Source: Streptomyces sp. MBT65 (lineage in GTDB: Bacteria > Actinomycetota > Actinomycetes > Streptomycetales > Streptomycetaceae). From it: a stretch of 56,693 bases of DNA. How positions within the stretch are numbered: position 1 is the first letter of the stretch; every line of letters starts with the position of its first letter. The translations under genes and the position numbers were made by a program. Location of the stretch: positions 1 through 56,693 of the forward strand of contig NZ_JAENRY010000009.1 in NCBI RefSeq assembly GCF_016612545.1, in the 5' to 3' direction. This document shows positions 1 to 9,200 of the stretch, one piece after another. The notes under the pieces are model-generated. The model had not been told where the DNA came from, did no database searches, and saw nothing but the letters and a program-made list of their open reading frames with translations.

Positions 1-2
1 TG

Positions 3-890
3 CTGCTCGGGCATCCCGCCCGCGCCGCCGACCAGGGCCGTAGCGACGTACTGGCCGAGTTGGATCCCAACTCCGTGCGTCCCTCGGTGGATCTGCTGAC
101 CTCCGTGCTGACGCTCGCGGGCGGGATGCCCGAGCAGCAACTGGCCCGGCTGCGCCCGCTGGTGCGCCGACTGGTCGACGAACTGGCCAAGGAGCTGGCC
201 ACCCGGCTGCGCCCCGCGCTGTCCGGACTGGCCACCCCGCGCCCGACCCGCCGCCCGGGAGGCCGGATCGACCTGCCGCGCACCCTGCGGGCCAACCTGG
301 CGCACGCCCGCAAGAGAGCCGACGGCAGCACCTTGGTCGTGCCGGAACGGCCGGTGTTCAGCACGCGTTCACGCAAGGAGGCGGACTGGCGGCTGATCCT
401 CGTGGTCGACGTGTCCGGGTCGATGGAGGCCTCCGTGATCTGGTCGGCGCTGACCGCGGCCGTACTGGGCGGCGTGCCCACGCTCAGCACGCACTTCCTG
501 GCGTTCTCGACGGACGTGATCGACCTGACGGACCGGGTCGAGGACCCGTTGTCCCTGCTGCTGGAGGTGCGGGTGGGCGGTGGCACCCACATCGCGGCCG
601 GTCTGGCCCACGCCCGCTCCCTGGTGACCGTGCCCAGCCGGACCCTCGTGGTGGTGGTGAGCGACTTCGAGGAGGGCTACCCATTGGGCGGCCTCCTCGG
701 CGAGGTACGGGCGCTCGCGAGTTCCGGGGTGCACCTGATGGGCTGTGCCGCACTGGACGACACCGGTACGCCGCGCTACTCCGTGCCCGTCGCGCAGCAA
801 CTCGTCGCGGCCGGGATGCCCGTCGCCGCCCTCAGTCCCCTCGCCCTCGCCCGCTGGGTGGGCGAACGCCTCCGCGGAGAGACCCGATGA
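3..890 (+). CDS. VWA domain protein (CoxE-like), 5' end outside window
   Basis: The reading frame is open to the left edge, so the true start lies upstream; a TTG at 60 is in frame but there is no reason to prefer it. The visible part has a basic linker followed by a von Willebrand factor A domain with the metal-ion-dependent adhesion motif DVSGSM, the later TH of GGGTH and the SDFEE segment. Such cytosolic VWA proteins usually accompany a MoxR-type AAA+ ATPase and act in metal-dependent assembly or chaperone tasks; the ATPase would be expected upstream but cannot be seen. It overlaps the next gene by four bases (ATGA), so the two are translationally coupled. The family is clear; the substrate is unknown. 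Confidence 0.85.
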   Translation: MLGHPARAADQGRSDVLAELDPNSVRPSVDLLTSVLTLAGGMPEQQLARLRPLVRRLVDELAKELATRLRPALSGLATPRPTRRPGGRIDLPRTLRANLAHARKRADGSTLVVPERPVFSTRSRKEADWRLILVVDVSGSMEASVIWSALTAAVLGGVPTLSTHFLAFSTDVIDLTDRVEDPLSLLLEVRVGGGTHIAAGLAHARSLVTVPSRTLVVVVSDFEEGYPLGGLLGEVRALASSGVHLMGCAALDDTGTPRYSVPVAQQLVAAGMPVAALSPLALARWVGERLRGETR

Positions 891-2749
891 ACCCCCAACT
901 GCCCCCGGTGGCACCCGAGGTGGCCGCTGCCGCCGTGGAGGCCCTGACCTCACGCCTGCGCAAGAAGCTGGACGCCGCGATCGAGACGTACGCGGCCGCG
1001 CCCGTCACCGTCGAGGGAGCCGTACGACGGGTGCGGTGCGGTGAGGACGCGGAGGTCGTCCTCGCTCCGGGTCCCTCGGGTGCGGTCACGGATGCCGAAC
1101 AGGCCGTGTGCAGTTGCCTGTTGGCGCCACGGTGTCTGCACCGCGCCGCCGTGCTGGGCGCCTGTCCGGTGGCCGACGCGGAGGCAGCCGTAGCCGAGGA
1201 GGTCGAGTCGCCGGAGCGGAACACTGTTGACGCCGACGTCGATGTGCCCGGAGTGGATACCGTAGCGGCGCCGCAGGCGGGCCCCACGGACGCGCAGCTC
1301 GCAGCCGCTCGCTCACTGTGGGCCGCCGGGGCCGCGGTGCTGGCCGCCGGGGTGCCCGCGGCAGGTGCGGTGGCGCAGGCTGAGGTGCTGCGCGCCTCGC
1401 ACACCGCGCGACTCGCCGGGCTGCACCGTGCCGAGGCGGCGGCGCTGCGGGTGGTCCGTGGAGTGCGCGGCGCCCGGTCCCGCCACGACGGCCACCGGCT
1501 GGCCGATCTGGTCGCCGCCCTGCGTGAACTCCTGCTCACCACAAGCCTGTTGGCGGCAGCCGATCCGGCCCCGGCGCTGGTCGGAACCGCCCGCCGCGCC
1601 TACCGGCCGGAAGGCTCCTTGCGCGTGCACGGGGTGTGCCGCGAGCCGGTGATCTCCGCCACCGGGTACGGCGGTGTGGTCACGCATCTCATCGCCGACG
1701 ACGGGCGCTGGTTCACCGTCGCGGATGTGAAACCGGGCGGGGTCGCCCGTGCGCGCGGCGCCGCCACGGCCACCGTCGCGCTCGGTTCGGGCAGCCTCGA
1801 CCATGCCGGGCTCTCCCGTGGCGGGCTGCTGATCTCGGGGGCGACGCTGTCCTCGGACGGCCGTCTCGGCGCCGGCAAGGGAGTCCGGGCGACGCCGCTC
1901 TCGGGCCTCTCCTGGACATCGGGCCCCTTGGCCGCCCTGTTCGCCCGGCCGCTCGCCGAGGCCGTCGCCGCCCGGCTCGGGAACGTTCCGGTGAGCGACC
2001 CGGAGGAGGCCGAGCGGACGGACGGTGAGCTCATCGGCTGCGATCTGGTCATCGTCGGAGTGGTCGACCACCAGTTGCTCGCACAGGAGTTGACCCCCGG
2101 CCGGCCGGAGACGGACGGCCTCCTGATCCGCTTGCTGCCGTCGAACGGCCACCCCGACCTCGCCCACACCGCGAACCTTCGCCGACTGGCCGCCCGCCCC
2201 GGGCTGCGGCTGCGCGTCGTCGGCCGCCTCGACCCCGATCGCGCGGCCACGCTCCGGCCACTCGCCGTCGGCCCGGTGCCGGACGAGAGTACGGCGACGC
2301 TGCGTCTGCCGACGGAATGGCTGGGCCACGCCGATCTCGGCTACGACCGCATCGAGGGCATTCATCTACCGCCCGCCGACGCCCTGTCGGAGACGCCCGG
2401 GTTCCTCTCCGTCCCGCCGGACCCGGTGGCCGAGGCGCCGTTGTGGCGGCTGCGGCGCTTGGTCGAGGTCGCCGTGTCCGGCGGCCGCAGGGCCGCCGCC
2501 GAACCCGCGCGCGACGGTGACCGGGCCGGAGCCGTCGTGACGCTGCGGCGGGCCGGTTTCCGGACAGCCGCGGACCTGTCGCACGCCCTCGCCTCGGAGG
2601 CGGACCGGCGCGGCCGCGATGTCTTCGGCCGTACGGAGGAAGCCGATCCGGACGGTTACGCACGGGCCTGGCTCGCGGCGGCCGTCTATCTGGCCGGTAC
2701 GGAACGGGCACTGGTCCGGGCCACCTGGCAGCCGTCGGACACCATCTGA
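887..2749 (+). CDS. SWIM zinc-finger family protein
   Basis: A 620-residue protein starting at the ATG that overlaps the stop of the VWA gene. Residues 75-85 contain C-S-C, five residues, then C-L-H, the CxC...CxH pattern of a SWIM zinc finger, which binds Zn and is thought to mediate nucleic-acid or protein contacts. The rest is alanine- and arginine-rich alpha/beta sequence without a catalytic motif I can identify. In actinomycetes SWIM proteins are commonly the last gene of MoxR/VWA operons, which fits the coupling here. Exact role unknown. Confidence 0.8.
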   Translation: MNPQLPPVAPEVAAAAVEALTSRLRKKLDAAIETYAAAPVTVEGAVRRVRCGEDAEVVLAPGPSGAVTDAEQAVCSCLLAPRCLHRAAVLGACPVADAEAAVAEEVESPERNTVDADVDVPGVDTVAAPQAGPTDAQLAAARSLWAAGAAVLAAGVPAAGAVAQAEVLRASHTARLAGLHRAEAAALRVVRGVRGARSRHDGHRLADLVAALRELLLTTSLLAAADPAPALVGTARRAYRPEGSLRVHGVCREPVISATGYGGVVTHLIADDGRWFTVADVKPGGVARARGAATATVALGSGSLDHAGLSRGGLLISGATLSSDGRLGAGKGVRATPLSGLSWTSGPLAALFARPLAEAVAARLGNVPVSDPEEAERTDGELIGCDLVIVGVVDHQLLAQELTPGRPETDGLLIRLLPSNGHPDLAHTANLRRLAARPGLRLRVVGRLDPDRAATLRPLAVGPVPDESTATLRLPTEWLGHADLGYDRIEGIHLPPADALSETPGFLSVPPDPVAEAPLWRLRRLVEVAVSGGRRAAAEPARDGDRAGAVVTLRRAGFRTAADLSHALASEADRRGRDVFGRTEEADPDGYARAWLAAAVYLAGTERALVRATWQPSDTI

Positions 2750-2773
2750 ATCCGGACCACCGGGCCGATTCCC

Positions 2774-2809
2774 TGAGCGGTGACCGTCGCCCGGCGCCTC
2801 AACCGCTCA
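2774..2809. terminator. Weak shared hairpin between convergent genes
   Basis: An 8-bp inverted repeat (TGAGCGGT at 2774-2781, ACCGCTCA at 2802-2809) with a GC-rich 20-base loop lies between the stop of the SWIM gene and the stop of the convergent MFS gene. It could terminate both; no T-run follows. Confidence 0.35.
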
Positions 2810-2859
2810 CGGGTCGATGGAAGAGATTCCGGTCTCCTCTTTCGTCCCGTGCCGTGCCT

Positions 2860-4428
2860 TCAGTCTCCTGTGTCCGATGCCTGGGCGGCCCTCAACTCCC
2901 GCTTGTCGGTGGGCAGTTCCTGTTGGACTCCGCGGCGCAGGCCGAACAGGGCGACCACGAAGGCGACAGCCATGATCACACCCATACCGAGGAGAACCGA
3001 GCGCGTGGCTTCGGCCACGTCCAGTCGGACGAAGTGCGGAATGGACGCGGTGCTGCCGCTGCCCTGTCCTGAACTCAGTTGGGAGATCGACTTGGCCTCC
3101 CGGCTCGCCGCCGCATGGCCCATTCCCTGCGCGATCAGCGAATCGGTGATCCGTGACTGGAGCACCGAGGCGAAGATCGTGCCGAGGACGGCCAGGCCCA
3201 GGCTGGAGCCGTAGTTGCGCACGGTCTGGGTGGCTCCGGTCGCCTCGCCGTAGGAGAGCTGGGAGACCCGGTTGACCGCGTCGGTGTTGGACTGCCCCAG
3301 CATCAGGCCCATGCCCGCACCCGCGAGCACGATGCACCACACGATGCGGCTCTCGCTCAGTTCGGTCACCCGGCCCGCCCACAGGAAGAAGCCGACGCAG
3401 GCCAGTGCGCAGCCCAGCACCACGGGTCGCTTGGCGCCGATCCGGTCGAGCATCCGTCCGCCGATCTGCGCGGCGACGACGAAGCCGAGGAAGACGTAGA
3501 GGAGGTCGAGGCTGGCCTCGGAGGCCTTCTTCCCGAGGGCGACCTCCGCGTACACGCTGGTGAAGAAGAACACCGGCACGAAGGCCGCCATGGCCACGCC
3601 CAGGACGATGTTCTGCACCAGGAAGGCCCGGTCACGGAACAGGTCGACGTCCAGCAGCGGATGGGTCGTTCGCTTCTCGACGAGGACGAAGACCAGGAGC
3701 AGCAGCAGGCCCACGACGATGCACAGCCAGGTCGCCGCGGAGTCCCAGCCCCACAGATAGGACTGCTGGAAACCGAAGATGCTCAGGGCCACACCGGCCA
3801 CGATGAGTGCCAGTCCGCGGTAGTCCATCGGGGCCGGGCGGTTCGGGGTGTGCGGGCGTGCCATCGCGATGAGCACCAGTGCGACGACGGCGACGGGGAT
3901 GTTGACCCAGAAGATGGCCCGCCAGGTCCACTGCGTCAGCCAGCCGCCGAGGATCGGTCCGACCGCGGTGAGACCGCCCGCGATCCCGAAGAAGAGGGCG
4001 AGCGCCTTGCCGCGCTCCTGCAACGCGTAGGAGTTGACCACGATGGCCAGGGCCGCCGGGTACATGAGCGCGCCGCCCGCCCCCTGGAGCGCCCGGAACG
4101 CGATCAGCCATCCCTCGGCTGCGCCGCCCTTGGGCGTCAGCCCGCACAGTGCGGACGCCGCGGCGAAGACGACCACCCCGAGGACGACCATGCGCCGGTG
4201 CCCGACAGTGTCGGCGAGCCGTCCTCCGAAGGCGAACAGGGCGGCCATCGCGAGCAGGTAGGAGTTGATGGCCCACTGCACGCCGGTGTTCGTCAGGCCC
4301 AGCTCCGCCTGGATGTTCGGTGCGGCGATGGACACGATCGTCTGGTCGATGAACGTCATCGCCACCGCGAAGATCATCGCGGTCAGCGTCAGCCGACGCG
4401 ACGAGGAGGAGGTTCCAGTTCCGGACAT
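2860..4428 (-). CDS. MFS transporter, DHA2 (EmrB/QacA) 14-TM family
   Basis: A 522-residue membrane protein. The frame stays open far upstream, but the ATG at 4428 preceded by GGAAAGGG starts directly before the first hydrophobic helix and is the sensible start. It shows about 14 transmembrane segments. The loop between TM2 and TM3 carries the MFS motif A (GRLADTVGHRR), and the early segment FIDQTIVSIAAPNIQ is typical of drug:H+ antiporter family 2. These are inner-membrane proton-driven exporters of drugs or antibiotics. It stands alone between terminators, with no TetR-like partner visible, so the substrate cannot be inferred. Confidence 0.9.
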   Translation of the reverse strand: MSGTGTSSSSRRLTLTAMIFAVAMTFIDQTIVSIAAPNIQAELGLTNTGVQWAINSYLLAMAALFAFGGRLADTVGHRRMVVLGVVVFAAASALCGLTPKGGAAEGWLIAFRALQGAGGALMYPAALAIVVNSYALQERGKALALFFGIAGGLTAVGPILGGWLTQWTWRAIFWVNIPVAVVALVLIAMARPHTPNRPAPMDYRGLALIVAGVALSIFGFQQSYLWGWDSAATWLCIVVGLLLLLVFVLVEKRTTHPLLDVDLFRDRAFLVQNIVLGVAMAAFVPVFFFTSVYAEVALGKKASEASLDLLYVFLGFVVAAQIGGRMLDRIGAKRPVVLGCALACVGFFLWAGRVTELSESRIVWCIVLAGAGMGLMLGQSNTDAVNRVSQLSYGEATGATQTVRNYGSSLGLAVLGTIFASVLQSRITDSLIAQGMGHAAASREAKSISQLSSGQGSGSTASIPHFVRLDVAEATRSVLLGMGVIMAVAFVVALFGLRRGVQQELPTDKRELRAAQASDTGD

Positions 4429-5004
4429 CGGTGCCCTTTCCGAGCCGTGTGCGGTTACGAGGTGGCGGTCGCCCACGCCCGGCCCGGTGGCGGAGCAGGC
4501 GGTGGACGGAGTCCACAGCGGGCAGGCGCGATCAGGGTCCGCGCAGCCGTACCGAACGATGCTTCGGCGGAACACGTCATACGGGCATCTCCACTCGCCT
4601 CGATGAGGCTCATGGTCGCCTCCAGCTGCGACTTCCGCATCCGTCGGCCGGGCCGACACCGCCGGGAGACGGCGGCGGCTACGGCATTTCGACGCGGCGG
4701 CAAGGGGAGAGGGCACTCCTTCGGAACCTCTGGGCTCACTTCGTCCGAGCGGGTTGGAGACGGCCACCAGCACGTCGCACGTCGACTGCGAGGCGGAATA
4801 CCCGCGAGGGAGCTGGGTGCGGAGGTCGCCGAGGACAGTACGGCCGGCCACCCCACGGCACTCGCCCGCACGCCCTGCGGCAGGCAACCGGATCGAACGT
4901 CCGACGTCCGCTCGACGCCGGGTCGGCGTCCACCCCGGATGAACGCCGACCCGGCCCCTAGCACCCGCGCCACGCCGCCGACGGGCGGGAGCGAGCGCGG
5001 TCCA
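4429..5004. other. Intergenic region upstream of MFS gene
   Basis: About 576 bases without a convincing gene. The open frames here have arginine/proline-rich translations typical of out-of-frame GC-rich DNA. It holds a strong hairpin (4917-4955) and should contain the promoter of the MFS gene, but no clear -10/-35 pair was recognised. Confidence 0.5.
4917..4955 (-). terminator. Strong hairpin terminator downstream of secreted-protein gene
   Basis: A perfect 13-bp inverted repeat (4917-4929 and 4943-4955) with a 13-base loop begins 49 bases beyond the stop of the minus-strand gene 5005-5796. Streptomyces terminators often lack a T-run, and this one does too. Confidence 0.7.
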
Positions 5005-5796
5005 TCACCTGACGTCGACGAAGTCACCCGTCGCCGTGGACGGTCCGGTGGTGGCGGTGCCGGTGAAGACGTAGCGGAAGTAGCCGTCGGACTTGGCCTT
5101 GGTGGTGGTCTTCAGCTTGCCGCCGACACCGCTCGTGACGGTCTTCAGCGCGGTGTAGACCGAGCTGCCCTTCTTACGGAACTGCAGCTGGACCGGTCGG
5201 CTCTGGTAGCCGGTGTAGGTGCCGCTCTCCCAGTTGGCGCGGGTCAGCTTCCCGGTGACCGTGATCGTCCTGCCCTTCTTCACCGGCTCCGGCGAGGCGT
5301 TGACGGTCACCTTGGCGGCCCGCTTGAAGTCGGCCGTGCCGGAGACGTCGATCTCCGTCCAGTCGTCGGTGCTGTCCTGCGCCCCGGCGAGCACCTTCCA
5401 GGTACCGGCGAGGGCGTTGTGGTCGAAGTCCCGTGCGGCGTCCACGCCGAAGCTCACCTTGCACGTGGAAGTGGTCGGGTCGGCCGCCGACACCGCGCAG
5501 GTTCCCGCCGGTGGGTACAGCGGCAGGATGCCGTCGGCGTCGTCGGTGTTGGGACCGTGCCACAGGTAGGCCCAGGACGCGACGACGGCCTCCGGGTCGT
5601 GGGCCGTCCATGTGATCGTGACGGTCTTTCTGGTGGTCAGGCCGAGCACGATGTCCTTGCCGCCGTTCACCACGACGTTCGAGAACGTGGTCTGGTCGGC
5701 AACGGCCGTGTCCGCCGCGTGGGCGGTGGCCGGAAGCACCGATGCGGAAAGGGCGGCCGTCAGAAAAGTGACGGCGACGGTCGGGCGGATGCGCAT
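5005..5796 (-). CDS. Secreted Ig-like protein of unknown function
   Basis: A 263-residue protein. The start at 5796 is preceded by GAGGGGGGA and opens directly into a signal peptide (MRIRPTVAVTFLTAALSASV, cleavage near ATAHA). The mature part has two beta-rich regions. The C-terminal one contains KKGRTITVTGKL and an SDGYFRYVFTGT segment, a pattern common in Streptomyces secreted Ig-fold proteins; two cysteines in the middle could form a disulphide. No catalytic motif is visible. The gene is monocistronic, with a strong hairpin after its stop. Likely extracellular or wall-associated; function unknown. Confidence 0.75.
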   Translation of the reverse strand: MRIRPTVAVTFLTAALSASVLPATAHAADTAVADQTTFSNVVVNGGKDIVLGLTTRKTVTITWTAHDPEAVVASWAYLWHGPNTDDADGILPLYPPAGTCAVSAADPTTSTCKVSFGVDAARDFDHNALAGTWKVLAGAQDSTDDWTEIDVSGTADFKRAAKVTVNASPEPVKKGRTITVTGKLTRANWESGTYTGYQSRPVQLQFRKKGSSVYTALKTVTSGVGGKLKTTTKAKSDGYFRYVFTGTATTGPSTATGDFVDVR

Positions 5797-6204
5797 GAAG
5801 TCCCCCCTCGGGACGCTGGGTTCGCCGCTTCCCCGTACGGCGGAACCTGATGGTGTGTCATCGATGGCTAGACCCACGAGGGACGGTTCCGGTTGCCCCG
5901 CTCTTCGAACCAGTGTCCGCATGTGCGGGGCAATCGCCGCTTCGGTGCCGGCGCCACCGAAGCGGCCCGGCGTGAGCTGAGCGAGGAGAGTGTGGTCGAG
6001 GTAGTGAAAGCGGAAGCCGCCGAGCGGCTGGAGGTCGCCGCGCAGTTGACCGCGCCCGCGCACCGAGCCGCACAACTCCGCGCCGAGACCGCCGAGTTGC
6101 TTCGCTTCCTCGACGGTTCGGGCGACGCGTAGCAAGACAGCTCTTCGCGTCGCCCCCGAAGGGACTCATGAGAAGGACGGGGAGCAGACGGGCACGGCGC
6201 CCAC
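5797..6204. other. Intergenic region with one possible small gene
   Basis: About 408 bases between the secreted-protein start and the end of the GH35 gene. It should contain the promoter of the secreted-protein gene. The only coding-like stretch is the small plus-strand frame at 5992-6132. No terminator hairpin for the GH35 gene was recognised. Confidence 0.4.
5992..6132 (+). CDS. Possible 46-residue helical small protein or gene remnant
   Basis: A GTG at 5992 lies just after GAGGAG (short spacing) and opens a 46-codon frame with GC-rich third positions. The predicted peptide is alanine/glutamate/arginine-rich and strongly helical (VVEVVKAEAAERLEVAAQL...), resembling a coiled coil. The same frame is open upstream to 5893 but that part looks non-coding. 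It could be a real small protein or the tail of a decayed gene. Not recognised. Confidence 0.3.
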   Translation: MVEVVKAEAAERLEVAAQLTAPAHRAAQLRAETAELLRFLDGSGDA

Positions 6205-9200
6205 TCAGTCACACGTCAGCGTCGGCATCCCCCAGTCCCCGTGGTCGTTGCCGTTGCCGTCGCCCGCGTCACCGACCTTGAGGTCGATCACCTGGGCGCC
6301 GCTGACGTCGACGTCGATCGGCACCGCGGCCTGTTTCCCGTGGATCGTCGGCGTGGTGACCAGCGTCTTGCCGTCGGCGATGACGGAGAAGGTCACCGTG
6401 CCCGCACCGCCGGTCTCGTCGTCGACGCCCACGTCCGCCGTCAACCGCGAGCACTGTCCGGCGAGATAGAGCTCGACGTCGCTGACGGAGTTGGTGCCCA
6501 GCCCCTTGGTGTAACCGACGCCGGCGATGGTGATCGGACGGCCGTCACCGGCCGCCTGCTCGCCGACGCTGGTGTCCCGTTCCACCGGGCCCCATCCGTT
6601 GGTGGACGACAGGAACGACAGGGCGCTCACATCGCTCGTCCCGGCCGGTGGAGCCGGCGGGATCCCGCGGACGATGCGTTCGTCACCGCCCGTGGCCTGC
6701 CGTCCGTTCTGCCGGTAGCGCACGGTGGTGCTGAGTGCCGAGGCGGAGGGCAGTGTTCCGGTCGGCGGCGCGACCTTCCAGGTGAAGGTGGCCGACCCGC
6801 CGGGCCGCAGCCGCTCCACCGACGTCGGGCTCGTGGCACTCACTCTCCAGCCGTCGGGGGCGGAGAGCGCCGCCGTCAGTCCGGACGCGGCCGGTCGGTC
6901 CTTCGGCACCCGTACCGTCGCCCGGGCGGTGAAAGCCTGCCCGGGTTGCGCGGTGTCCGGCGCGTCCAGGGTGACATCCGCTCCCGGGCGCTTCGGCATC
7001 GCGTAGGTCCGGGCGTCGTAGCGCGGGCTGTCGTTCTGTGCGACGCGGAGGGACGAGGCGTAACTGCCGTAGTCGGTCAGCGAGACCTTGCCGAGGCCGC
7101 CGGTGCTGCCGTCGAGGTTCCACACGGCGATGGCGATGCTGTTGTGGCCGTCGGGGTTCAGGATGCCGTTGGGGACCGGGAACGTGTGCTGCGGGCCCAG
7201 GTAGTTGACGTAGTTGCCGACCTGCCAGCCGTTCACGAAGATCGTGGCGCGGTACTTGCGGGACGGGTCGTCGGTGAACGTCAGGCCCAGCGAGGTGTCC
7301 TGGCCGTGCGGCAGGTCCAGCTTGGCGTCGGTGCGGTACCAGGAGACTCCGGGTGTCGTGTCGGTCGTCGGGAGGGACACGCGGTTCCAGCCGCTGTCCG
7401 GGTAGCCCGGCAGGGACCAGCCGGCCCGTTCGCCGTAGAGGCCGCCCGTCGACAGGGGGCCGCGGACCGTGTCCTGGAGGTCCTCGCCGCCCCGTACGCC
7501 CTGGAGGCGCCAGGTGACGGACGTCAGTGGCGCGCCGACGAGGGAGGCGCTGGTGAGGCCACGCGCGGTCTTGTTGCCGTTGGTGGAGTTGTAGTCCTCC
7601 TCGTGCCCCATGTTGACGGTGAGCACGGAGAGGACGTTGTCGCCCGTGGACTTCACCGAGCCGGCCGGGAAGGTGAAGTCACCGCTGCCGGTGGTGGAAC
7701 TGCCCAGGAAGGTCCCGTTGAGCCACACGGAGAACGCCTGCGCGCCTCCCCCGGAGTCCGACACCAGGTGGATGCCGGTCTCCTTGCCGCCGGCGCGGAA
7801 GCGGCCGCGGTACCACGTGTTGCCGGTGTGGAAGCCGTAGTCGTCCGCGTAGAGCACCGGCAGCGAGTTGACGCCGGAGACGCTGTTGGTGGTCGCCTTG
7901 TCGGCCACCTGCCAGCCGGTGTCGTCGAAACCTGGGGCCGCTTCGGGGGATTCCTCGGCGTGCTTCCAACTGGTCAGTGTCGGCAGGTGAATCGGGGCGG
8001 CCACCGCGATCTTCCCGGCGATGCTTGCCCTGTTGACTGCCGGAGCGCCCAACGCCCTGCCGTTCCAGGTGACTTGGGCGGCGGAGGTGAACACCTCGAT
8101 GTTCTTGTCGTCGGCGTTGTCGCCGGTGAGCGCCAGGGTGCGGCCGCCGTGCAGGCTGGTCGCCGTCCGCAGCAAGTGGGTGCCGCGCACGAGCACCGGG
8201 CCGCTCGCCGTGTCCTGGCGCCAGAACGTCTTCGCCGTGTCCTTGTCGCCGACGAGCAGGAGCAGCGGGCGGTTCCCGTCGCCGTTGACGGTGATCCGGA
8301 TCAGGCCCTTGTGCGTGTAGTTGAGGCGCAGGTCCCCGGTGGCCGGGTCCCAAGTGGTCGCGACCGTACCGCCGTTGGCGGTCACGGTGGGCTCGGTGGC
8401 GTAGCGCAGAACGGTCTCGCCGTCGCTGTCCTCGTCGCCGTAGAGCACGGCGAGGTCCCGGTCCCCGATGGTCGCGTCGGTCATGATCTCGGAGGTCGAG
8501 TACTGCAACTGCGCTTCGCCGAGGCGGTAGTTGGCCACGATCACATGCGAGTCGCGGCCGTCGAGCGTGATCGCGGTGCCGGGCTGCTGCGGCACGACCG
8601 GGTAGGTCGGCTCCGCGCCGGCCTCGGCCGTCGGCACGTCGATGGCGTCGACGGCCACGTAGTTGTCCGTGGAGCCCGAGGCGTGGTTCCCGGCGACGAC
8701 GATCTTCAGCGTGTGCGCGCCGGGGGTCAGACCGGTCTTCTGGAAGAGCACCGCGTGGCTCTCACTGCCGGAGTCGTCGACCGTCGCCGCCTTGGTGCCG
8801 TCGAGGTAGACGTCGGCGTAGCCGTGGTTGTTGGTCTTCGAGCCGATCCAGCGGATCGCGGTGCCGTCGAAGGGGACGGTGAGCGAGTCGCCCGCCTTGT
8901 TCGAGAACGACTCCGTGTGCTGGTAATCGCCCCCGGTGTAGCTCGTGTTGGCCACGTGTGACCACGAACCGGCGTACTGCAGCGCGGAGTCGGGGTCGTC
9001 CCAGGTGTAGGTGGTGTCGGCGGACGGCTGGGCGTTGAAGTCGAGTGAGATGTGCGTCCTGTCGACCGCGGTGGAGGTGGAGTTGCCGTGCCGCAGGACG
9101 TGGAACTGCGTCTTGGTGTCCGGGTTCATCCGGGCGGTGTCCACGACCGCCGAGTCGTCCGGTGGCGTGGCCCTGATCGCCTCGGTCTTCGTCAGCGGGG

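Noticed and set aside
3661..5850. 729-codon plus-strand open frame across the MFS and secreted-protein genes
   Set aside because: It crosses two clear minus-strand genes and a perfect terminator hairpin, has no ribosome site and reads as low-complexity R/G/D/H sequence.
6241..8961. 906-codon plus-strand open frame opposite the GH35 gene
   Set aside because: It is antisense to a gene with complete domains and catalytic residues; its translation is V/G/R/D-rich as expected from the complement of GC-biased codons.
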